A DNA stretch of 64,000 nt from Piscicola geometra (Eukaryota > Annelida > Clitellata > Hirudinida > Piscicolidae), in assembly GCA_943735955.1 (NCBI GenBank), contig OX030966.1, positions 7,595,118 through 7,659,117 of the forward strand, written 5' to 3'. The translations under genes were made by a program, and so were the position numbers. Below, one piece after another: positions 12,701 through 26,220 of the stretch (position 1 is the stretch's first letter; the number at the start of each line of letters is the position of its first letter). The notes beneath the pieces were generated by a model. The model saw only the letters and a program-made list of their open reading frames with translations, had not been told where the DNA came from and ran no database searches.

Positions 12701-15700
12701 TCTTCATCGTCTTTACCGTCTTCACCGTCTTCATCGTCTTCATCGTCTTCATCGTCTTCATCGTCTTCATCGTCTTCATCGTCTTCATCGTCTTCACCGT
12801 TTTCACCGTCTTCATCGTCTTCACCGTCTTCATCGTCTTCACCGTCTTCATCGTCTTCACCGTCTTCATCGTCTTCACCGTCTTCACCGTCTTCACCGTC
12901 TTCATCGTCTTCATCGTCTTCACCGTCTTCACCGTCTTCATCGTCTTCACCGTCTTCATCGTCTTCATCGTCTTTACCGTCTTCACCGTCTTCATCGTCT
13001 TCATCGTCTTCATCGTCTTCATCGTCTTCATCGTCTTCATCGTCTTCATCGTCTTCACCGTCTTCACCGTCTTCACTGTCTTCAACGTCTTCAACGTCTT
13101 CATCGTCTTCACCGTCTTCACCGTCTTCACCGTCTTCACCGTCTTCACCGTCTTCACCGTCTTCACCGTCTTCACCGTCTTCATCGTCTTCATCGTTCGT
13201 ATTCACCGTCTTCATCGTCTTCATCGTTTTCACCGTCTTCACCGTCTTCACCGTCTTCACCGTCTTCACCGTCTTCACCGTCTTCATCGTCTTCATCGTC
13301 TTCACTGTCTTCACCGTCTTCATCGTCTTCATCGTCTTCACGGTCTTCACCGTCTTCATCGTCTTCATCGTCTTCATCGTCTTCATCGTCTTCATCGTCT
13401 TCATCGTCTTCATCGTCTTCATCGTCTTCACCGTCTTCATCGTCTTCACTGTCTTCACCGTCTTCACAGTCTTCACCGTCTTCATCGTTTTCACCGTCTT
13501 CACCGTCTTCACCGTTTTCACCGTCTTCATCGTCTTCACTGTCTTCATCGTCTTCATCGTCTTCACCGTCTTCACCGTCTTCACCGTCTTCAACGTCTTC
13601 AACGTCTTCATCGTCTTCACCGTCTTCACCGTCTTCACCGTCTTCACCGTCTTCACCGTCTTCACCGTCTTCAACGTCTTCAACGTCTTCATCGTCTTCA
13701 CCGTCTTCACCGTTTTCACCGTCTTTACCGTCTTCACCGTCTTCATCGTCTTCATCGTCTTCATCGTCTTCACCGTCTTCACCGTCTTCACCGTCTTCAT
13801 CGTCTTCATCGTCTTTACCGTCTTCACCGTCTTCACCGTCTTCACCGTCTTCAACGTCTTCATCGTCTTCATCGTCTTCATCGTCTTCATCGTCTTCACT
13901 GTCTTCACCGTCTTCACCGTCTTCACCGTCTTCATCGTCTTCATCGTCTTCATCGTCTTCACCGTCTTCACCGTCTTCACCGTCTTCAACGTCTTCATCG
14001 TCTTCATCGTCTTCCTCGTCTTCATCGTCTTCACCGTCTTCACCGTCTTCACCGTCTTCAACGTCTTCATCGTCTTCATCGTCTTCATCGTCTTCATCGT
14101 CTTCACTGTCTTCACCGTCTTCACCGTCTTCACCGTCTTCATCGTCTTCATCGTCTTCATCGTCTTCACCGTCTTCACCGTCTTCACCGTCTTCAACGTC
14201 TTCATCGTCTTCATCGTCTTCCTCGTCTTCATCGTCTTCATCGTCTTCATCGTCTTCATCGTCTTCACCGTCTTCATCGTCTTCACTGTCTTCATCGTCT
14301 TCATCGTCTTCACCGTCTTCACCGTCTTCACCGTCTTCACCGTCTTCAACGTCTTCAACGTCTTCATCGTCTTCACCGTCTTCACCGTCTTCACCGTCTT
14401 CACCGTCTTCACCGTCTTCAACGTCTTCAACGTCTTCATCATCTTCACCGTCTTCACCGTCTTCACCGTCTTCACCGTCTTCATCGTCTTCATCGTCTTC
14501 ACCGTCTTCACCGTCTTCACCGTCTTCACCGTCTTCAACGTCTTCATCGTCATCATCGTCTTCATCGTCTTCATCGTCTTCACGGTCTTCACCGTCTTCA
14601 CCGTCTTCACCGTCTTCATCGTCTTCACTGTCTTCACCGTCTTCACCATCTTCACCGTCTTCATCGTCTTCATCGTCTTCATCGTCTTCACCGTCTTCAC
14701 CGTCTTCACCGTCTTCAACGTCTTCATCGTCTTCATCGTCTTCATCGTCTTCATCGTCTTCATCGTCTTCATCGTCTTCATCGTCTTCATCGTCTTCATC
14801 GTCTTCATCGTCTTCACCGTCTTCACCGTCTTCACCCTCTTCATCGTCTTCATCGTCTTCACCGTCTTCACCGTCTTCATCGTCTTCACCGTCTTCCACT
14901 TCTTCACCGTCTTCATCGTCTTCACCGTCTTCACCGTCTTCATTGTCCTCACCGTCTTCACCGTCTTCACCGTCTTCATCGTCTTCATCGTCTTCACCGT
15001 CTTCACCGTCTTCATCGTCTTCACCGTCTTCATCGTCTTCATCGTCTTTACCGTCTTCACCGTCTTCATCGTCTTCATCGTCTTCATCGTCTTCATCGTC
15101 TTCATCGTCTTCATCGTCTTCATCGTCTTCACCGTTTTCACCGTCTTCATCGTCTTCACCGTCTTCATCGTCTTCACCGTCTTCATCGTCTTCACCGTCT
15201 TCATCGTCTTCACCGTCTTCACCGTCTTCACCGTCTTCATCGTCTTCATCGTCTTCACCGTCTTCACCGTCTTCATCGTCTTCACCGTCTTCATCGTCTT
15301 CATCGTCTTTACCGTCTTCACCGTCTTCATCGTCTTCATCGTCTTCATCGTCTTCATCGTCTTCATCGTCTTCATCGTCTTCATCGTCTTCACCGTCTTC
15401 ACCGTCTTCACTGTCTTCAACGTCTTCAACGTCTTCATCGTCTTCACCGTCTTCACCGTCTTCACCGTCTTCACCGTCTTCACCGTCTTCACCGTCTTCA
15501 CCGTCTTCATCGTCTTCATCGTTCGTATTCACCGTCTTCATCGTCTTCATCGTTTTCACCGTCTTCACCGTCTTCACCGTCTTCACCGTCTTCACCGTCT
15601 TCATCGTCTTCATCGTCTTCACTGTCTTCACCGTCTTCATCGTCTTCATCGTCTTCACGGTCTTCACCGTCTTCATCGTCTTCATCGTCTTCATCGTCTT

Positions 15701-18700
15701 CATCGTCTTCATCGTCTTCATCGTCTTCATCGTCTTCACCGTCTTCATCGTCTTCACTGTCTTCACCGTCTTCACAGTCTTCACCGTCTTCATCGTTTTC
15801 ACCGTCTTCACCGTCTTCACCGTTTTCACCGTCTTCATCGTCTTCACTGTCTTCATCGTCTTCATCGTCTTCACCGTCTTCACCGTCTTCACCGTCTTCA
15901 ACGTCTTCAACGTCTTCATCGTCTTCACCGTCTTCACCGTCTTCACCGTCTTCACCGTCTTCACCGTCTTCACCGTCTTCAACGTCTTCAACGTCTTCAT
16001 CGTCTTCACCGTCTTCACCGTCTTCACCGTCTTCACCGTCTTCACCGTCTTCACCGTCTTCACCGTCTTCATCGTCTTCATCGTCTTCATCGTCTTCACC
16101 GTCTTCACCGTCTTCACCGTCTTCATCGTCTTCATCGTCTTTACCGTCTTCACCGTCTTCACCGTCTTCACCGTCTTCAACGTCTTCATCGTCTTCATCG
16201 TCTTCATCGTCTTCATCGTCTTCACTGTCTTCACCGTCTTCACCGTCTTCACCGTCTTCATCGTCTTCATCGTCTTCATCGTCTTCACCGTCTTCACCGT
16301 CTTCACCGTCTTCAACGTCTTCATCGTCTTAATCGTCTTCATCGTCTTCATCGTCTTCATCGTCTTCATCGTCTTCATCGTCTTCACCGTCTTCATCGTC
16401 TTCACTGTCTTCATCGTCTTCATCGTCTTCACCGTCTTCACCGTCTTCACCGTCTTCAACGTCTTCAACGTCTTCATCGTCTTCACCGTCTTCACCGTCT
16501 TCACCGTCTTCACCGTCTTCACCGTCTTCACCGTCTTCATTGTCTTCATCGTCTTCACCGTCTTCACCGTCTTCACCGTCTTCACCGTCTTCAACGTCTT
16601 CATCGTCTTCATCGTCTTCATCGTCTTCATCGTCTTCACTGTCTTCACCGTCTTCACCGTCTTCACCGTCTTCATCGTCTTCACTGTCTTCACCGTCTTC
16701 ACCGTCTTCACCGTCTTCATCGTCTTCATCGTCTTCATCGTCTTCACCGTCTTCACCGTCTTCACCGTCTTCAACGTCTTCATCGTCTTCATCGTCTTCA
16801 TCGTCTTCATCGTCTTCATCGTCTTCATCGTCTTCATCGTCTTCATCGTCTTCATCGTCTTCATCGTCTTCATCGTCTTCACCGTCTTCACCGTCTTCAC
16901 CGTCTTCACCCTCTTCATCGTCTTCATCGTCTTCACCGTCTTCACCGTCTTCATCGTCTTCACCGTCTTCCACTTCTTCACCGTCTTCATCGTCTTCACC
17001 GTCTTCACCGTCTTCACCGTCTTCACCGTCTTCATCGTCTTCACCGTCTTCATCGTCTTCACCGTCTTAACCGTCTTCACCGTCTTCATCGTCTTCATCG
17101 TCTTCATCGTCTTCACCGTCTTCACCGTCTTCACCGTCTTCATCGTCTTCATCGTCTTTACCGTCTTCACCGTCTTTACCGTCTTCACCGTCTTCAACGT
17201 CTTCATCGTCTTCATCGTCTTCATCGTCTTCATCGTCTTCACCGTCTTCACCGTCTTCATCGTCTTCATCGTCTTCACTGTCTTCACCGTCTTCATCGTC
17301 TTCATCGTCTTCACGGTCTTCACCGTCTTCATCGTCTTCATCGTCTTCATCGTCTTCATCGTCTTCATCGTCTTCATCGTCTTCATCGTCTTCATCGTCT
17401 TCATCGTCTTCACCGTCTTTATCGTCTTCACTGTCTTCACCGTCTTCACAGTCTTCACCGTCTTCATCGTTTTCACCGTCTTCACCGTCTTCACCGTTTT
17501 CACCGTCTTCATCGTCTTCACCGTCTTCATCGTCTTCATCGTCTTCACCGTCTTCACCGTCTTCACCGCCTTCATCGTCTTCTTCGTCTTCACTGTCTTC
17601 ATCGTCTTCATCGTCTTCACCGTCTTCACCGTCTTCACCGTCTTCAACGTCTTCAACGTCTTCATCGTCTTCACCGTCTTCACCGTCTTCACCGTCTTCA
17701 CCGTCTTCACCGTCTTCACCGTCTTCACCGTCTTCAACGTCTTCAACGTCTTCATCGTCTTCACCGTCTTCACCGTCTTCACCGTCTTCACCGTCTTCAC
17801 CGTCTTCACCGTCTTCATCGTCTTCATCGTCTTCATCGTCTTCACCGTCTTCACCGTCTTCACCGTCTTCACCGTCTTCATCGTCTTCATCGTCTTTACC
17901 GTCTTCACCGTCTTCACCGTCTTCACCGTCTTCAACGTCTTCATCGTCTTCATCGTCTTCATCGTCTTCATCGTCTTCACTGTCTTCACCGTCTTCACCG
18001 TCTTCACCGTCTTCATCGTCTTCATCGTCTTCATCGTCTTCACCGTCTTCACCGTCTTCACCGTCTTCAACGTCTTCATCGTCTTCATCGTCTTCATCGT
18101 CTTCATCGTCTTCATCGTCTTCATCGTCTTCATCGTCTTCACCGTCTTCATCGTCTTCACTGTCTTCATCGTCTTCATCGTCTTCACCGTCTTCACCGTC
18201 TTCACCGTCTTCAACGTCTTCAACGTCTTCATCGTCTTCACCGTCTTCACCGTCTTCACCGTCTTCACCGTCTTCACCGTCTTCACCGTCTTCACCGTCT
18301 TCATCGTCTTCACCGTCTTCACCGTCTTCATCGCCTTCACCGTCTTCATCGTCTTCATCGTCTTTACCGTCTTCACCGTCTTCATCGTCTTCATCGTCTT
18401 CATCGTCTTCATCGTCTTCATCGTCTTCATCGTCTTCACCGTCTTCACCGTCTTCACTGTCTTCAACGTCTTCAACGTCTTCATCGTCTTCACCGTCTTC
18501 ACCGTCTTCACCGTCTTCACCGTCTTCACCGTCTTCACCGTCTTCATCGTCTTCATCGTCTTCATCGTCTTCACCGTCTTCACCGTCTTCACCGTCTTCA
18601 TCGTCTTCATCGTCTTCACCGTCTTCACCGTCTTCACCGTCTTCACCGTCTTCAACGTCTTCATCGTCTTCATCGTCTTTATCGTCTTCATCGTCTTCAC

Positions 18701-19835
18701 TGTCTTCACCGTCTTCACCGTCTTCACCGTCTTCACCGTCTTCATCGTCTTCACTGTCTTCACCGTCTTCACCGTCTTCATCGTCTTCATCGTTTTCATC
18801 GTCTTCACCGTCTTCACCGTCTTCACCGTCTTCAACGTCTTCATCGTCTTCATCGTCTTCATCGTCTTCATCGTCTTCATCGTCTTCATCGTCTTCATCG
18901 TCTTCATCGTCTTCATCGTCTTCATCGTCTTCACCGTCTTCACCGTCTTCACCGTCTTCACCGTCTTCACCCTCTTCATCGTCTTCATCGTCTTCACCGT
19001 CTTCACCGTATTCATCGTCTTCACAGTCTTCCACTTCTTCACCCTCTTCATCGTCTTCATCGTCTTCACCGTCTTCACCGTATTCATCGTCTTCACCGTC
19101 TTCCACTTCTTCACCGTCTTCACCGTCTTCACCGTCTTCATCGTCTTCACCGTCTTCATCGTCTTCACCGTCTTCATCGTCTTCACCGTCTTCATCGTCT
19201 TCATCGTTTTCATCGTCTTCATCGTCTTCATCGTTCGTCTTTATCGTCTTCATCGTCTTCACCGTCTTCAGCGTCTTCATCGTCTTCATCGTCTTCACCG
19301 TCTTCACCGTCTTCACCGTCTTCATCGTCATCATCGTCTTCATCGTCTTCATCGTCTTCATCGTCTTCACCGTCTTCATCGTCTTCATCGTCTTCACCGT
19401 CTTCATCGTCTTCACTGTCTTCATCGTCTTCACCGTCTTCACCGTCTTCATCGTCTTCATCGTCTTCATCGTCTTCACCGTCTTCACCGTCTTCACCGTC
19501 TTCACCGTCTTCATCGTCTTCATCGTCTTTACCGTCTTCATCGTCTTCATCGTCTTCATCGTCTTCATCTTCTTCATCGTCTTGACCGTCTTCATCGTCT
19601 TCATCGTCTTCATCGTCTTCATCGTCTTCATCGTCTTCATTGTCTTCACCGTTTTCACCGTCTTCACCGTCTTCACCGTCTTCACCGTCTTCATCGTCTT
19701 CATCGTCTTCATCGTCTTCATCGTCTTCATCGTCTTCACCGTCTTCACCGTCTTCATCGTCTTCACCGTCTTCATCGTCTTCATCGTCTTCATCGTCTTC
19801 ATCGTCTTCATCGTCTTCATCGTCTTCATCGTCTT
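9736..19835. repeat. 9-bp minisatellite array 6 (10.1 kb)
   Basis: The 10,100 bp equal 1,120 nine-bp units plus five CGTT units (near 10054, 10310, 13194, 15520 and 19232). It starts with the same unit order as arrays 1-5, repeats the left-end block, and then enters large higher-order repeats of about 2.3 kb. Plus-strand ORFs of up to about 3,300 codons cross it only because the unit has no stop codons. The last CGTT is followed by CGTCTTTATC rather than CGTATTCAC. No gene. Confidence 0.95.
10868..15519. repeat. Tandem higher-order repeat of about 2.33 kb inside array 6
   Basis: The long blocks left of the CGTT marks at about 13194 and 15520 have nearly the same order of unit variants. The marks are 2,326 bp apart (258 nine-bp units plus one four-bp unit). 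The rare variant CCACTTCTTC lies at 12561 and 14896, 2,335 bp apart, one unit more. A further copy of the variant at about 16970 marks a third, partial and more rearranged block. The left boundary given is approximate. Confidence 0.75.
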
Positions 19836-20457
19836 GCAGCCATACTTCCCCCGGAATCCAAAATCTTTGGTTTCCCGGAGACTGCCCGCGGGGTCATATC
19901 TACCCTTTTTCCTTAACTAAGGGGGGTGAATAAAGCAAAAAAAATTTTAATCTCGATAAATAGACGATAAGATCGAAACGAGTTGTTAATACGCTAAGTG
20001 AGCGGTCATCGAGAGAGATAGGAGATGCAACGGCGGATGCCGTTGAAAAACATGAAAGTCTTAGAAAATTAAGAGTAAATTTACAGATTATAATCGCGTT
20101 TCAATGGGACCCAAGCCGATTAAAGCATGTTTTCTCGCGCATTCGACCGGAGCGGCGAGGATCTCGGCCTAGCGTGGAATTTCATTGCCAGGGAAAAACT
20201 TTTTAAAATGAAATTTAAAAAAAAACGTTCGTTCAATCATGAGACAAATTTCAAAATAAGTTCATTTGACAAGAGTTGCCATTTGAAACTTTATTATCTT
20301 GAGTTTCGAAGCATGCCTATACCTATAGAATATTCAAGAGTTAACTAGCGTGAGACATCGAGTTTCAATTTTTGTGAAACAAAAATAAGGCCGTATAAGA
20401 GACGATAAGATTGAAACAATTTTATTTTAACTGCTGTCTGTATCAACCAACACCTTT
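19836..20457. repeat. Spacer 6 (modules A-C-P)
   Basis: This 622-bp spacer has A at 19836-20079, C at 20080-20251 and P at 20252-20457. It is the last spacer without an 18S fragment. Small differences include CAGGGAAAAAC in C and ATATTCAAGAG in P. No gene. Confidence 0.85.
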
Positions 20458-22428
20458 CAACGTCTTCATCGTCTTCACCGTCTTCATCGTCTTCATCGTC
20501 TTCATCGTCTTCACCGTCTTCACCGTCTTCATCGTCTTCATCGTCTTCATCGTCTTCATCCTCTTCATCGTCTTCACCGTCTTCACCGTCTTCACCGTCT
20601 TCACCGTCTTCATCGTCTTCACCGTCTTCATCGTCTTCATCGTCTTCATCGTCTTCATCGTCTTCACCGTCTTCATCGTCTTCATCGTCTTCATCGTCTT
20701 CATCGTCTTCATCGTCTTCACCGTCTTCATCGTCTTCATCGTCTTCATCGTCTTCACCGTTTTCATCGTCTTCACCGTCTTCACCGTCTTCATCGTCTTC
20801 ATCGTTCGTATTCACCGTCTTCATCGTCTTCATCGTTTTCACCGTCTTCACCGTCTTCACCGTCTTCACCGTCTTCATCGTCTTCATCGTCTTCACTGTC
20901 TTCACCGTCTTCATCGTCTTCATCGTCTTCACGGTCTTCACCGTCTTCATCGTCTTCATCGTCTTCATCGTCTTCATCGTCTTCATCGTCTTCATCGTCT
21001 TCATCGTCTTCATCGTCTTCACCGTCTTCATCGTCTTCACTGTCTTCACCGTCTTCACAGTCTTCACCGTCTTCATCGTTTTCACCGTCTTCACCGTCTT
21101 CACCGTTTTCACCGTCTTCATCGTCTTCACCGTCTTCATCGTCTTCATCGTCTTCACCGTCTTCACCGTCTTCACCGCCTTCATCGTCTTCTTCGTCTTC
21201 ACTGTCTTCATCGTCTTCATCGTCTTCACCGTCTTCACCGTCTTCACCGTCTTCAACGTCTTCAACGTCTTCATCGTCTTCACCGTCTTCACCGTCTTCA
21301 CCGTCTTCACCGTCTTCACCGTCTTCAACGTCTTCAACGTCGTCATCGTCTTCACCGTCTTCACCGTCTTCACCGTCTTCACCGTCTTCACCGTCTTCAT
21401 CGTCTTCATCGTCTTCATCGTCTTCACCGTCTTCACCGTCTTCACCGTCTTCATCGTCTTCATCGTCTTCACCGTCTTCACCGTCTTCACCGTCTTCACC
21501 GTCTTCAACGTCTTCATCGTCTTCATCGTCTTCATCGTCTTCATCGTCTTCACTGTCTTCACCGTCTTCACCGTCTTCACCGTCTTCATCGTCTTCATCG
21601 TCTTCATCGTCTTCATCGTCTTTATCGTCTTCATCGTCTTCATCGTCTTCATCGTCTTCATCGTCTTCATCGTCTTCATCGTCTTCACCGTCTTCATCGT
21701 CTTCACTGTCTTCACCGTCTTCACAGTCTTCACCGTCTTCATCGTTTTCACCGTCTTCACCGTCTTCACCGTTTTCACCGTCTTCATCGTCTTCACCGTC
21801 TTCATCGTCTTCATCGTCTTCACCGTCTTCACCGTCTTCACCGCCTTCATCGTCTTCTTCGTCTTCACTGTCTTCATCGTCTTCATCGTCTTCACCGTCT
21901 TCACCGTCTTCACCGTCTTCAACGTCTTCAACGTCTTCATCGTCTTCACCGTCTTCACCGTCTTCACCGTCTTCACCGTCTTCACCGTCTTCAACGTCTT
22001 CAACGTCGTCATCGTCTTCACCGTCTTCACCGTCTTCACCGTCTTCACCGTCTTCACCGTCTTCACCGTCTTAATCGTCTTCATCGTCTTCATCGTCTTC
22101 ACCGTCTTCACCGTCTTCACCGTCTTCATCGTCTTCATCGTCTTCACCGTCTTCACCGTCTTCACCGTCTTCACCGTCTTCAACGTCTTCATCGTCTTCA
22201 TCGTCTTCATCGTCTTCATCGTCTTCACTGTCTTCACCGTCTTCACCGTCTTCACCGTCTTCATCGTCTTCATCGTCTTCACTGTCTTCACCGTCTTCAC
22301 CGTCTTCATCGTCTTCATCGTCTTCATCGTCTTCACCGTCTTCACCGTCTTCACCGTCTTCACCGTCTTCACCGTCTTCACCGTCTTCACCGTCTTCATC
22401 GTCTTCATCGTCTTCATCGTCTTCACCG

Positions 22429-25400
22429 TCTTCCACTTCTTCACCGTCTTCATCGTCTTCACCGTCTTCACCGTCTTCACCGTTTTAACCGTCTTCATCG
22501 TCTTCACCGTCTTCATCGTCTTCACCGTCTTCATCGTCTTCACCGTCTTCATCGTCTTCACCGTCTTCACCGTCTTCACCGTCTTCATCGTCTTCATCGT
22601 CTTCACCGTCTTCACCGTCTTCATCGTCTTCACCGTCTTCATCGTCTTCATCGTCTTTACCGTCTTCACCGTCTTCATCGTCTTCATCGTCTTCATCGTC
22701 TTCATCGTCTTCATCGTCTTCACCGTCTTCACCGTCTTCACTGTCTTCAACGTCTTCAACGTCTTCATCGTCTTCACCGTCTTCACCGTCTTCACCGTCT
22801 TCACCGTCTTCACCGTCTTCACCGTCTTCATCGTCTTCATCGTCTTCATCGTCTTCACCGTCTTCACCGTCTTCACCGTCTTCATCGTCTTCATCGTCTT
22901 CACCGTCTTCACCGTCTTCACCGTCTTCACCGTCTTCAACGTCTTCATCGTCTTCATCGTCTTTATCGTCTTCATCGTCTTCACTGTCTTCACCGTCTTC
23001 ACCGTCTTCATCGTCTTCACTGTCTTCACCGTCTTCACCGTCTTCATCGTCTTCATCGTCTTCATCGTCTTCACCGTCTTCACCGTCTTCACCGTCTTCA
23101 ACGTCTTCATCGTTTTCACCGTCTTCACCGTCTTCACCGTTTTCACCGTCTTCATCGTCTTCACCGTCTTCATCGTCTTCATCGTCTTCACCGTCTTCAC
23201 CGTCTTCACCGCCTTCATCGTCTTCTTCGTCTTCACTGTCTTCATCGTCTTCATCGTCTTCACCGTCTTCACCGTCTTCACCGTCTTCAACGTCTTCAAC
23301 GTCTTCATCGTCTTCACCGTCTTCACCGTCTTCACCGTCTTCACCGTCTTCACCGTCTTCAACGTCTTCAACGTCGTCATCGTCTTCACCGTCTTCACCG
23401 TCTTCACCGTCTTCACCGTCTTCACCGTCTTCATCGTCTTCATCGTCTTCATCGTCTTCACCGTCTTCACCGTCTTCACCGTCTTCATCGTCTTCATCGT
23501 CTTCACCGTCTTCACCGTCTTCACCGTCTTCACCGTCTTCAACGTCTTCATCGTCTTCATCGTCTTCATCGTCTTCATCGTCTTCACTGTCTTCACCGTC
23601 TTCACCGTCTTCACCGTCTTCATCGTCTTCATCGTCTTCATCGTCTTCATCGTCTTCATCGTCTTCATCGTCTTCATCGTCTTCATCGTCTTCATCGTCT
23701 TCACCGTCTTCATCGTCTTCACTGTCTTCACCGTCTTCACAGTCTTCACCGTCTTCATCGTTTTCACCGTCTTCACCGTCTTCACCGTTTTCACCGTCTT
23801 CATCGTCTTCACCGTCTTCATCGTCTTCATCGTCTTCACCGTCTTCACCGTCTTCACCGCCTTCATCGTCTTCTTCGTCTTCACTGTCTTCATCGTCTTC
23901 ATCGTTTTCACCGTCTTCACCGTCTTCACCGTCTTCAACGTCTTCAACGTCTTCATCGTCTTCACCGTCTTCACCGTCTTCACCGTCTTCACCGTCTTCA
24001 CCGTCTTCAACGTCTTCAACGTCGTCATCGTCTTCACCGTCTTCACCGTCTTCACCGTCTTCACCGTCTTCACCGTCTTAATCGTCTTCATCGTCTTCAT
24101 CGTCTTCACCGTCTTCACCGTCTTCACCGTCTTCATCGTCTTCATCGTCTTCACCGTCTTCACCGTCTTCACCGTCTTCACCGTCTTCAACGTCTTCATC
24201 GTCTTCATCGTCTTCATCGTCTTCATCGTCTTCACTGTCTTCACCGTCTTCACCGTCTTCACCGTCTTCATCGTCTTCATCGTCTTCACTGTCTTCACCG
24301 TCTTCACCGTCTTCATCGTCTTCATCGTCTTCATCGTCTTCACCGTCTTCACCGTCTTCATCGTCTTCACCGTCTTCCACTTCTTCACCGTCTTCATCGT
24401 CTTCACCGTCTTCACCGTCTTCACCGTTTTAACCGTCTTCATCGTCTTCACCGTCTTCATCGTCTTCACCGTCTTCATCGTCTTCACCGTCTTCATCGTC
24501 TTCACCGTCTTCACCGTCTTCACCGTCTTCATCGTCTTCATCGTCTTCACCGTCTTCACCGTCTTCATCGTCTTCACCGTCTTCATCGTCTTCATCGTCT
24601 TTACCGTCTTCACCGTCTTCATCGTCTTCATCGTCTTCATCGTCTTGATCGTCTTCATCGTCTTCACCGTCTTCACCGTCTTCACTGTCTTCAACGTCTT
24701 CAACGTCTTCATCGTCTTCACCGTCTTCACCGTCTTCACCGTCTTCACCGTCTTCACCGTCTTCACCGTCTTCATCGTCTTCATCGTCTTCATCGTCTTC
24801 ACCGTCTTCACCGTCTTCACCGTCTTCATCGTCTTCATCGTCTTCACCGTCTTCACCGTCTTCACCGTCTTCACCGTCTTCAACGTCTTCATCGTCTTCA
24901 TCGTCTTCATCGTCTTCATCGTCTTCACGGTCTTCACCGTCTTCATCGTCTTCCTCGTCTTCATCGTCTTCATCGTCTTCATCGTCTTCATCGTCTTCAT
25001 CGTCTTCATCGTTTTCACCGTCTTCACCGTCTTCACCGTTTTCACCGTCTTCATCGTCTTCACCGTCTTCATCGTCTTCATCGTCTTCACCGTCTTCACC
25101 GTCTTCACCGTCTTCATCGTCTTCATCGTCTTCACCGTCTTCACCGTCTTCATCGTCTTCACCGTCTTCATCGTCTTCATCGTCTTTACCGTCTTCACCG
25201 TCTTCATCGTCTTCATCGTCTTCATCGTCTTGATCGTCTTCATCGTCTTCACCGTCTTCACCGTCTTCACTGTCTTCAACGTCTTCAACGTCTTCATCGT
25301 CTTCATCGTCTTCACCGTCTTCACCGTCTTCACCGTCTTCACCGTCTTCACCGTCTTCATCGTCTTCATCGTCTTCATCGTCTTCACCGTCTTCACCGTC

Positions 25401-26220
25401 TTCACCGTCTTCATCGTCTTCATCGTCTTCACCGTCTTCACCGTCTTCACCGTCTTCACCGTCTTCAACGTCTTCATCGTCTTCATCGTCTTTATCGTCT
25501 TCATCGTCTTCACTGTCTTCACCGTCTTCACCGTCTTCACCGTCTTCATCGTCTTCACTGTCTTCACCGTCTTCACCGTCTTCATCGTCTTCATCGTCTT
25601 CATCGTCTTCACCGTCTTCACCGTCTTCACCGTCTTCATCGTCTTCACCGTCTTCATCGTCTTCATCGTCTTCACCGTCTTCACCGTCTTCACCGCCTTC
25701 ATCGTCTTCTTCGTCTTCACTGTCTTCATCGTCTTCATCGTTTTCACCGTCTTCACCGTCTTCACCGTCTTCAACGTCTTCAACGTCTTCATCGTCTTCA
25801 CCGTCTTCACCGTCTTCACCGTCTTCACCGTCTTCACCGTCTTCAACGTCTTCAACGTCGTCATCGTCTTCACCGTCTTCACCGTCTTCACCGTCTTCAC
25901 CGTCTTCACCGTCTTAATCGTCTTCATCGTCTTCATCGTCTTCACCGTCTTCACCGTCTTCACCGTCTTCATCGTCTTCATCGTCTTCACCGTCTTCACC
26001 GTCTTCACCGTCTTCACCGTCTTCAACGTCTTCATCGTCTTCATCGTCTTCATCGTCTTCATCGTCTTCACTGTCTTCACCGTCTTCACCGTCTTCACCG
26101 TCTTCATCGTCTTCATCGTCTTCACTGTCTTCACCGTCTTCACCGTCTTCATCGTCTTCATCGTCTTCATCGTCTTCACCGTCTTCACCGTCTTCATCGT
26201 CTTCACCGTCTTCCACTTCT
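22429..26220. repeat. Higher-order repeats of 1.84-1.94 kb in array 7
   Basis: A block holding the rare variant CCACTTCTTC, followed shortly by CCGTTTTAACC, recurs with its variant near 22,436, 24,380 and 26,216. The spacings are 1,944 bp (216 units) and 1,836 bp (204 units). A CTTAATC variant to the left of each repeats at about 22,071, 24,078 and 25,914. The second and third copies agree over at least 300 bp. Confidence 0.75.

Noticed and set aside
9689..19585. A 3,298-codon plus-strand ORF, and the even larger one in array 7
   Set aside because: The 9-bp unit has no stop in any plus frame. The predicted protein changes between three meaningless repeat types at each 4-bp unit, and overlapping frames are just as open.
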